A DNA stretch of 37,598 nt. Origin: Desulfofustis glycolicus DSM 9705 (GTDB lineage: Bacteria > Desulfobacterota > Desulfobulbia > Desulfobulbales > Desulfocapsaceae). Positions 31,189-37,598 of the stretch are shown here, piece by piece. How positions within the stretch are numbered: the stretch's first letter is position 1; each line of letters begins with the position of its first letter. The position numbers were made by a program, and so were the translations under genes. The notes below the pieces were generated by a model. The model saw nothing but the letters and a program-made list of their open reading frames with translations. It searched no databases and had not been told where the DNA came from. The stretch is taken from positions 1-37,598 of the forward strand of contig NZ_FQXS01000037.1 in the NCBI RefSeq assembly GCF_900130015.1. Reading direction: 5' to 3'.

Positions 31189-32088
31189 ATGGTTTCGAAC
31201 GAGATCGACCACCAGACGGCGGACACCTACCGGGCGATACTCAAGCGGTTGCCACCTAACATGAAGAAACTGCCGAAGTTTCGTGGTAAGTCCGTGCGAC
31301 AGATCCTGGCGCTGAAACCGAAACACCCCTTGAGCGACACCTCGGTCAATAAGTACATGCGGCGAATATCGGCGCTGTTCAACTGGGCCGTCGATCGCGA
31401 ACTGGTTACCAAAAATTACTTCCGCCGCAAACCGATCCAGGAGAGTCAGCGAGTCAACGAAAAGCGTGATATGCTGACGGCCGACGACCTCGCCGCCCTG
31501 TTCAACCCGGAACGATTCCACGCTGAAGCGGACCAGCCGTTCAAGTTCTGGACGCCGCTGATAGCCCTGAATACCGGGGCACGACAGAACGAGATAGCGC
31601 AGCTGGATGGTGCCGATGTTCGCGAAGTACATGGCGTCTGGTGTTTTCGGTTCGTCACGGCGAAACAGAAAAAGCACACGGAGCGGATCGTGCCGATCCA
31701 TTCGAGGCTGATTGAACTGGGCATCGCCGAGTGTGCGGCGAAGCAACCGGGCAAACTATTTCCGGAGCTGCACGAACGGCGGGATGGATACGGGCAAATG
31801 GTGTCGAAATGGTACAACCGCTATCGGCGGCTGTGCGGCATAACGGCCGTCAGGAACAAGGACTTCCATTCGTTTTGCCACACGTTCTCGACCGAGTTGT
31901 TTCGCGTCGGCGTGAATCTGACCTTGATCGCGGGGCTCGACGGTCATGTTACCGGGGACGGCAAGCGACGGACGACGACCGAGGAGGTGTGTATCAAGCC
32001 GAGTGATGTGAAGATGCTGCGGGAGGTGGTGGAAAAGCTCGATTATGGCGAGGCGGTGGCGGTGGGGAGGTTTGGAGGAGAGGGATAG
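31189..32088 (+). pseudogene. tyrosine recombinase, C-terminal part with mutated active site
   Basis: The 299 residues cover a core-binding domain (HQTADTYRAILKRLPPNMKK, SDTSVNKYMRRISALFNWAV) and a catalytic domain. The first catalytic Arg is intact in NTGARQNEIAQL, and a Lys candidate lies in TAKQKKHTERI. The HxxR motif is FHSFCHTF, with Cys replacing Arg through TGC at 31876-31878. The nucleophile position reads TTEEVCIKP, with Cys (TGT at 31990-31992) where Tyr is expected. Both are single-base transitions from normal codons. The N-terminal domain is missing, and an in-frame stop lies at 31177. It fits the fragment at 22172 as the other half of one element. It is almost certainly inactive. 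Confidence 0.8.
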
Positions 32089-32338
32089 GGTGGAGGGGTA
32101 CGAACGACATACTTGATCTGGCATTCTTGATGATGGATGTTCGCAATTAAGTCCAAAGATTTTCAAACGTTGTTTCATGGAAAATATGAAAGGGGAGAGT
32201 TTTGTCCCAGAGCTCCACATCGTAGTAGTTAATAATTAGATTTTACAGGTAATTTTGATTCTCATTTGGTACCCTAACTCAGAAAAGGTAGAGAATTGCT
32301 CGCGGCACAGATAAACTTTTCTATGAAGGCGGGTACCA

Positions 32339-35300
32339 ATGAAGTCCGATAAAAAGATACTTATCGATACCTATGTCTTTCTTTTAACCTTGTTTCTTTT
32401 TTTCAGCTTCGTTCCTGGCTCTGTGTGCGCCCAAGACAGCAACCCGCCTGAGGCTGTTTTTGACCGGTGGAAGTCTATCCTTGATGGTGTAGGGGTCGAG
32501 GCGAGCATTTCTCAGGACGGCCAGGACACTGGTATCGGAGCGAACGCATCAGGTACCAACACTGGGCAGTCGCAGTTTCTCGAATTCCTCAAAACGACCG
32601 AACAGTCAACCCCGTACGCGATGGACCCTGTCGGTGTCACGGTTGACGCCATCAAGAACAGGAGCTCGATTAAGATCCAAGGGCTGACTTTCTTCGAGGA
32701 AAACTCAAGGCGCGTTAAAGCATTTGCTGGATCACCGGAGAAATCGGCCGGGGCAATGGAGGTGCTCGCCACCTTGCAGACGTTGCAGCATCTGATCGAC
32801 TGTAAAAACAGCGGCACCTCACCTCGCGCGTGCGCGAAGACCTACATCCTGAACAAAGCATCGGCCCGGGCTATGTTCGAAGTCCTGAAATTGACCGGAA
32901 CCGCCACCTACGGGGTGGTCTTCTCTTTAGTCTATGCCGATTACGTGGCCATTAAAAATATCATGAAGGCCTATGAGGTCACTGCCGGTATGTGGGATGA
33001 CTACGAAAAGGCCATAAAGCAACAGGCTGACAACGACATTTCGGACGTTTCCAACTGGGATGGAAGACTCAGTAAATTGGATGAGATTATAACGCTTTTT
33101 GAAACACAGTATATCACCGCGCAGGAACAAATTGCCGACCGACTGCTCCATTCCTGGGCCGAAAGTGACAACCTGATTCGCACCGTCAAGACCGAGGTGA
33201 AGCCCGCATTGAATGCGGCGTTGGAGAATTACCGTTCAGGTGACTTTGCGGCGAAAGCGGAAGAGCTTTGCCCGATGGCGGCTTGGGTTTCCCAAGCCAG
33301 TGCAAACAATGAAACCTGCGCCGAACTTATCTCCCGGGCCGGACAGCAGACGGGGACCATATCACTTCATGAAACCTACGATTCACAGGCGCTGGTTTCT
33401 CAGTATCGTGATGTCTGCCATCAGGAAATGTCCGACTGCAGAAAGGCATTGGACCAGTTGCGGGAGGAGGCTAACAACCCGCAAGACCTGAGTGCACTGC
33501 TGCTTCAGTTCGATAAGGCCGACCAAACGCTTTTGTCTGCAGAGCGTTCTCTGCGGGAATACGAGAAAAATGCTCGTAATATTCAAGGTCGCCTGCAGAA
33601 CCTCACGACATTTCTCTTCTCCCGTATCGACGAGGTTGTCTGGGATCCCCCATCGGATCGTATCAGGGCGATGACCAAAATCAAGGGGATGGCGAACCGC
33701 ATCACTGCCTACAAACCCTCTCGCCTGCCTTTTGACTCGATGCAGGGCTATTCTGAGTCCCTTCGGGATTTGCGTTCGGACATGAATTTCCTGATGGAGA
33801 TTCCCGAAAAAATAATTGCCGAACGAGACCGGCAGCTGGCCAAATTGGAAGCGTATAAAAAAACGTCGCTTGATGTGGCGTCTGGCTGTACAAGCGCCGG
33901 AAAACTGGAGCAGTGCATTGCCGAATGTGACGATTTCGAACACACCTATGCGGCTCAGCAGGGCAGAAAGGATTACCCGGCAGCCCTCGCCTCGCTTGCG
34001 CAGTTGAAACAACATGGTTGCCCCTTCTCTGATGATAAAGAAGTTGAAGTGACAGTTCCGGACGTACGGGGGATGACCGTGACGGAAGCGGGTGCACGAT
34101 TAGCCCAACACACCCTGCGCATGATTGTCGATTATCAAGGAACCACCCCGGATCAGGATGAATCCACGTTTATTCGTAACCAACGTCCAGGGGTGGGGGC
34201 CTCGGAACCTGCAGAAGGTGTTGTTACCGTTGACCTGTATCGATATGACCCGGACGCCGCGCCGACTCCCTGTGTAACCCTTAAAAAACGCTATCAAAAT
34301 GCGATGGCTACTACATCGCCGGCACCGGAGCTCGGGAAAAGCATTCTAGCCTCCGCGGATCTTGCTCGCTGCTACTGGCGGGAAAGCGCTCGAAAACATT
34401 TTGATGAATCTATCTCCAAGTTAGAAGCATTTCAGAAAGAAGAAGCCGCACGAAAGGAAAAATTCTGCGGTGAACTCCATCGGAAATATAAGGAGAAGAT
34501 GGCGACCAAGGGGAACCCGGTTGATTTCGATCAGGGAAGGGCGATTCTCAACCAGGCCGAGCAATGTGATTGGCATGATCGGGCTAGGAGCCACTATGCC
34601 CAATCTGAAGCCAAAAGACTGCAGGTGCAATGTGACGAATTGGCGAGTAACTTCGAAACCGCCGCTGTGGAGGCCAATAAAACCCTGGACCCATCTGGGT
34701 TGCAGGCCATTCTCTCCTCTGCCCGGCAATGCGAATGGCATGACAGAACCGCTGCGATGATGCCCTGTGTCGAGGGAGAATACAAAGGATTGCGCGCCTT
34801 CAACAGTGGCAATATGGAGACGGCGGCACACTGGGCCTGGTGGGGTCAATCGAAACAATGCGCCTATGCTGCCCGGCTTTCTTCGCTGATAGACAACAGG
34901 AAGGCGGAACTGGAAGCGCAGAAGTATTGTCAGCAGCTGGCCCAGAAATTCGATGATTCTATCGATCAAGCTAATAACAGCCTTGATGCGTCGCCGTTGC
35001 GCGCCGTTCTTGATGCCGCCAAGGGATGTTCCTGGGCTACGGAGGTCAGCGCAAGAATGCCCTGTATCGAAGGCGAATATGACGCCTTGCGAGCTTACAA
35101 CAGTGGAGATCTGCAGAATGCCGCGGCTTGGGCAACCTGGGGAAGAAACAACAATTGCACGTACAGCGATAGGGTAGAAGGGTTGATTCAGCAGCGGGTC
35201 GCCATGCTGCAGCAGCAACCCACTCAGCCGGCGCCAGGGTTCTGGGATACATTCGGTCAGTCGCTGGCTCAGGGGTTGGAGCAATACAATCGGCACATGG

Positions 35301-35644
35301 ACGCTCAGACGCAGCAGCAGATGCAAAACTATATGACCCAGTATTTCCAGCAGCAGGCGCAAAAAAAGCGTGGTTCTTCCATAGCTCCGCGGGTGGCACC
35401 GGTTCAGCACCACCACCAACAACCTCCCCCCACTGCCGGGCCAACTTGCGCCCAGATGAATGCGCAGATGCTTGCCGCCTGCCGCTCGGGGGGCGCAAGT
35501 CCTGCGCATCTTGAATCACGCTATAAGCAACTGGGATGCCAGCCTTCAGGTGAACTTAATCAGTGCATAGGTCAAGAGGTTGAGAAAGCTCTTCAAGATT
35601 TTCGCGACTGGGCAAGTGATCCAAATCTATTTAAAGTACGCTGA
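32339..35644 (+). CDS. exported PASTA / Cys-Trp repeat protein, copy B
   Basis: This 1101-residue protein starts at an ATG with a Sec signal peptide (TYVFLLTLFLFFSFVPGSVCA, cleavage at VCA-QD). A long helical N-terminal region (about 30-560) differs from copy A. One PASTA-like domain lies at about 571-640 (VPDVRGMTVTEAGARLAQHTL). The rest matches copy A: the block YKEKMATKGNPVDFDQGRAIL…QCDW, two Cys/Trp repeats from about 764 and 864 (PCVEGEYKGLRAFNSG, HWAWWGQSKQCAYAARL), PGFWDTFGQSLAQGL, a Gln-rich helix and the four-Cys C-terminal domain (CAQMNAQMLAAC … GCQPSGELNQC). It has two repeats where copy A has three. It is followed after 61 bases by a small exported protein with the same C-terminal tag as in copy A. 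Function unknown. Confidence 0.85.
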   Translation: MKSDKKILIDTYVFLLTLFLFFSFVPGSVCAQDSNPPEAVFDRWKSILDGVGVEASISQDGQDTGIGANASGTNTGQSQFLEFLKTTEQSTPYAMDPVGVTVDAIKNRSSIKIQGLTFFEENSRRVKAFAGSPEKSAGAMEVLATLQTLQHLIDCKNSGTSPRACAKTYILNKASARAMFEVLKLTGTATYGVVFSLVYADYVAIKNIMKAYEVTAGMWDDYEKAIKQQADNDISDVSNWDGRLSKLDEIITLFETQYITAQEQIADRLLHSWAESDNLIRTVKTEVKPALNAALENYRSGDFAAKAEELCPMAAWVSQASANNETCAELISRAGQQTGTISLHETYDSQALVSQYRDVCHQEMSDCRKALDQLREEANNPQDLSALLLQFDKADQTLLSAERSLREYEKNARNIQGRLQNLTTFLFSRIDEVVWDPPSDRIRAMTKIKGMANRITAYKPSRLPFDSMQGYSESLRDLRSDMNFLMEIPEKIIAERDRQLAKLEAYKKTSLDVASGCTSAGKLEQCIAECDDFEHTYAAQQGRKDYPAALASLAQLKQHGCPFSDDKEVEVTVPDVRGMTVTEAGARLAQHTLRMIVDYQGTTPDQDESTFIRNQRPGVGASEPAEGVVTVDLYRYDPDAAPTPCVTLKKRYQNAMATTSPAPELGKSILASADLARCYWRESARKHFDESISKLEAFQKEEAARKEKFCGELHRKYKEKMATKGNPVDFDQGRAILNQAEQCDWHDRARSHYAQSEAKRLQVQCDELASNFETAAVEANKTLDPSGLQAILSSARQCEWHDRTAAMMPCVEGEYKGLRAFNSGNMETAAHWAWWGQSKQCAYAARLSSLIDNRKAELEAQKYCQQLAQKFDDSIDQANNSLDASPLRAVLDAAKGCSWATEVSARMPCIEGEYDALRAYNSGDLQNAAAWATWGRNNNCTYSDRVEGLIQQRVAMLQQQPTQPAPGFWDTFGQSLAQGLEQYNRHMDAQTQQQMQNYMTQYFQQQAQKKRGSSIAPRVAPVQHHHQQPPPTAGPTCAQMNAQMLAACRSGGASPAHLESRYKQLGCQPSGELNQCIGQEVEKALQDFRDWASDPNLFKVR

Positions 35645-35705
35645 GCTTACTGATACTACCGTAATCTCAAACTAAAATACACCATCAGAAAAGGAAGAGA
35701 ACGCG

Positions 35706-36344
35706 ATGAATGTACCGTTTCATACTTTCTGGATAATCATTTTACTCTGTCTTGTTTTCTTCTATCCAGTCCCGACACGGGCGACCTGGGACGACCAGCA
35801 GACTGGAGAGTTTTTCCAGGACCTCGAAACCAAAACTATTCAATTAACCGAGGCAAAAGACGTAGCGGCATTGCGGCACCTTCGCAGAAAGGTGCTGGCA
35901 GCCTTCAGTCCCGGCCAATTGGACGAGAACTGGCGTCCAATGGCTCTCTATTTCCGTGGATGCATCGAAACGGCTATCGCTTTCAGTATAGATGACCAAC
36001 AGGAAAAGGATAGTTTCTTCTCAAATGCCATGCAGAGTTTTTCCCAATCGGCGGTTGATATACCAGGCTATTGCATGAATTGTTATATGCAGGCATTAAT
36101 TCTTTACGAGCACTTCGATGAACCAGAGGAGGCGCTGATAAAAATCGAGCACGCCGTAAAACTCTGTCCCGGTGATCAAGGAGTCCAAAAAATGCAAAAA
36201 TATATTACCGAGGGAATTGCGGCAAAGTCAGCCGCAACCAACAGCTCCTCATCCCCGGCAATACCCGACAAGGGCAAGCAGGCCGTCCCCGAACCAGCTC
36301 CCAGTGGAGGAAGCCGGGTGTTCGAACCTATTCCGTTTGAATGA
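35706..36344 (+). CDS. exported helical protein with FEPIPFE C-terminus, copy B
   Basis: This 212-residue protein has a signal peptide (FHTFWIIILLCLVFFYPVPTRA), a helical body with a CxxC (YCMNCYMQALILYEHF) and a TPR-like segment EEALIKIEHAVKLCPGDQGVQKM. A Ser/Pro-rich linker leads to VFEPIPFE. Apart from size, architecture and the last seven residues it shows little resemblance to the small protein at 21177. In the shared tail five of seven codons differ between the copies and all changes are silent. It is translationally close to the large gene and probably in its operon. Confidence 0.8.
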   Translation: MNVPFHTFWIIILLCLVFFYPVPTRATWDDQQTGEFFQDLETKTIQLTEAKDVAALRHLRRKVLAAFSPGQLDENWRPMALYFRGCIETAIAFSIDDQQEKDSFFSNAMQSFSQSAVDIPGYCMNCYMQALILYEHFDEPEEALIKIEHAVKLCPGDQGVQKMQKYITEGIAAKSAATNSSSSPAIPDKGKQAVPEPAPSGGSRVFEPIPFE

Positions 36345-36642
36345 GAAGTGGCACCGATTTCTTGAACAGAATCGGGTCATTGTTTAGGTGGCTCCTGGCA
36401 GGATTAGCCTCTTGCAAATACACGCAAATTGGAAAATGGGGGACAGGTCACGTTTTTTGACTTTGTGTCCCTAATGTGTCCCGAAGCCGTGCATGAATCC
36501 TAATTTTACTGCCTGATCAATGGTTCGACTCCCGCCGCCTCCACCAATTACTTGATATCATTGAGGAAATAGCAAATCCTCAGACTGAAAGCCCATCTTA
36601 TCCACTCTCATTATCCACAAGGTAATGACCGAGGAGGTTAGA
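36345..36642. other. attachment region before third integrase
   Basis: No gene. It contains a weak 6-bp hairpin after the small gene (CCGATT/AATCGG, 36354-36375), a direct repeat of TGTGTCCC, and the tmRNA-like attachment core. The integrase Shine-Dalgarno GAGGAGG lies at 36630-36636. Confidence 0.5.
36530..36546 (+). other. tmRNA 3'-end attachment core, copy 2
   Basis: TCCCGCCGCCTCCACCA, identical to 17930-17946. Here eight more bases upstream (GGTTCGAC) also fit a tmRNA T-loop, but the T-stem before it does not pair, so only the last 25 bases are tmRNA-derived. It lies 96 bases before a DUF6538-type integrase start, the classic layout of an island end. Confidence 0.7.
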
Positions 36643-37299
36643 ATGGGCTTTTATGTTTCGCAACCGTTGTACTTGTATCAGACACCTTCCGGGTACATCT
36701 TCCGCTTACGTGTTCCAAATGACCTGAGACCGGTTGTCGGCAAGACCGAGTTTCGGTATTCTCTACGCACTGGTGCTCTGAGAACGGCCAAGTACCGTGC
36801 TCGGGCGATGGCAGCTTATATCCAGCAATTGTTCATGAGGGTGAGAAGTGGGATGTCGGAGTTAACACAGGAGCAAATTCAGCGGCTGGTTCAGAAATAC
36901 ATCAGGGAGACCCTGGCGAACGACGAGCAGTGCAGGGCTGTGTCTGGGCCGACGGCCAGTGGAACGACAACCCTGGAGGGAATGACCCTGCTGGAGTCAT
37001 CGGACATGAAAGCTCCAGAAGCCTGCTCATTGCTCGAATCGGTCAACAGGTGGCTCAGGCATCAGGACCATTCGCTGATGCAGCCAGTGGCCGACAGGAT
37101 CATCAGAAGGGAGGGACTGGAGGTGGATCAGGTCAGCCCTGAGTATCTCAACTTTACCCGTGAGCTGATGAAGGGTTTCCAATCGGTGCTCAATGTGAGG
37201 ATCAAGCGGGCAGAGGGGGATTACTCACAGACTGATGAGGATCTGGTTCCTGTCTTGAAACAGCAGGTTGTAAATCAGCGTGCAATAATGACCCCCTGA
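36643..37299 (+). pseudogene. DUF6538-type integrase truncated by IS21
   Basis: I start at the ATG at 36643 (MGFYVSQPLYLYQTP) because GAGGAGG lies 6 bases upstream. The DUF6538 domain is clear: YIFRLRVPNDLRPVVGKTEFRYSLRTGALRTAKYRARAM. A linker follows, then the frame enters the IS21 left end at about 37269; the last residues (NQRAIMTP) are encoded by IS sequence. The core-binding and catalytic domains are missing from the window, so the product cannot recombine DNA. Unlike the other fragments, its 5' part looks intact, suggesting a recent insertion. Confidence 0.85.
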
Positions 37300-37337
37300 G
37301 AGCCGGAATCAGCGTCGAAAATTGACCCCCTATGGTA

Positions 37338-37370
37338 TCCCTCCATGGTCAAGAATTGACCATGGAGGGA
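37338..37370 (+). promoter_or_regulatory. 15-bp hairpin in front of istA
   Basis: TCCCTCCATGGTCAA (37338-37352) pairs perfectly with TTGACCATGGAGGGA (37356-37370) around GAA. The right arm includes the start of the GAGGGAGGGGG Shine-Dalgarno stretch for istA at 37376, so folding would hide the ribosome-binding site when transcription enters from outside the element. Confidence 0.7.
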
Positions 37371-37375
37371 GGGGG

Positions 37376-37598
37376 ATGCTGATAGTGGAGACGATCGCCA
37401 AGATACGCCGATATCATTTCGTTGAGGGCAAGAAGATCAAACAGATTGTCCGTGACCTGCGGATATCGAGAAACACGGTTCGTAAGGTCCTGCGCAGCGG
37501 GGCAACCGAACACCGCTACGAACGGGACACACAACCGGTGCCGAAGCTGGGACCGTTTACAGAGCGTCTTGAAGCGCTGCTGGAAGAAGACGCCAAGC
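37376..37598 (+). CDS. istA: IS21 transposase IstA, N-terminal part (runs off the window)
   Basis: The ATG at 37376 opens a frame still open at the window end (74 residues). It reads MLIVETIAKIRRYHFVEGK, then IKQIVRDLRISRNTVRKVLRSG, the helix-turn-helix that opens IstA proteins and binds the terminal repeats, and GPFTERLEALLEEDAK, typical of the following linker. The DDE domain lies beyond the window. Confidence 0.9.
   Translation, partial: MLIVETIAKIRRYHFVEGKKIKQIVRDLRISRNTVRKVLRSGATEHRYERDTQPVPKLGPFTERLEALLEEDAK

Larger units (their letters stand above)
37269..37598 (+). mobile_element. IS21-family element, left end (partial)
   Basis: The element begins near TGTAAATCAGCG. Two 25-base direct repeats (37273-37297 and 37307-37331, 21 of 25 identical, 34-base period) end in TGACCCCCT; multiple terminal repeats of this kind are the IS21 transposase binding sites. 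They interrupt the integrase gene. The element continues past the window end. Confidence 0.85.

Noticed and set aside
34421-35509. 362-codon frame on the minus strand inside the large repeat gene
   Set aside because: Antisense shadow; its apparent repeats come from the Cys/Trp repeats on the plus strand.
1-37598. CRISPR arrays, tRNA or rRNA genes
   Set aside because: No regularly spaced repeats and no cloverleaf or rRNA segments seen. The only RNA-gene-like sequence is the short tmRNA end found twice.

Overview
The window looks like an accessory stretch of a strictly anaerobic, sulfate-reducer-like Desulfobacterota chromosome. This is inferred from corrinoid methyl transfer to a pterin carrier, a corrinoid-activation protein, sigma-54 control, TRAP and TTT carboxylate transporters and iron-sulfur flavoproteins. 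No rRNA or other taxonomic marker is present, so the assignment is soft. Both ends are IS21-family debris in the same orientation: a frameshifted istB at 1-410 and the start of a fresh istA at 37376-37598.

Region 1 (409-17289) is a methyl-group-transfer island. On the minus strand a soluble PAS histidine kinase, an NtrC-type sigma-54 activator and a small double-4Fe-4S protein overlap end to end (5054 down to 903), followed by an attC-like site and a cupin gene. On the plus strand run a pterin methyltransferase, a corrinoid protein, a UroD-fold methyltransferase, a DctPQM TRAP transporter, a reductive activator of corrinoid enzymes, a DUF6951-like protein and a 954-residue DUF1638/hydantoinase-A fusion. 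The 840-base divergent intergenic region holds two outward-facing -24/-12 promoters and two copies of an 18-bp palindrome. That layout suggests that the kinase/activator pair switches on both arms when a methylated substrate is present. A model: TRAP imports an anionic methylated compound, UroD-MT moves the methyl to the corrinoid protein, and the pterin methyltransferase passes it to tetrahydrofolate.

Region 2 (about 17900-36600) is a mosaic of integrative elements. Two 17-base copies of a tmRNA 3'-end sequence (17930 and 36530) mark probable attachment sites. Three pieces of DUF6538-type tyrosine recombinases (22172, 31189, 36643) are broken or truncated. The most novel content is a two-gene cassette present twice in diverged form (18252-21788 and 32339-36344). 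Each has a large exported protein with PASTA domain(s) and Cys/Trp-rich repeats, followed by a small exported helical/TPR-like protein. Both small proteins end in the same FEPIPFE peptide although the rest of their sequence has little in common.

Region 3 (22979-30843), lodged between the integrase pieces, is a catabolic or respiratory operon: a divergent GntR/UTRA regulator, an FrdA-like flavoprotein, a GltD-like Fe-S/NAD(P)H oxidoreductase and a complete TctCBA tripartite tricarboxylate transporter. A palindromic operator candidate overlaps the predicted start point. The probable job is uptake and redox conversion of a carboxylate.
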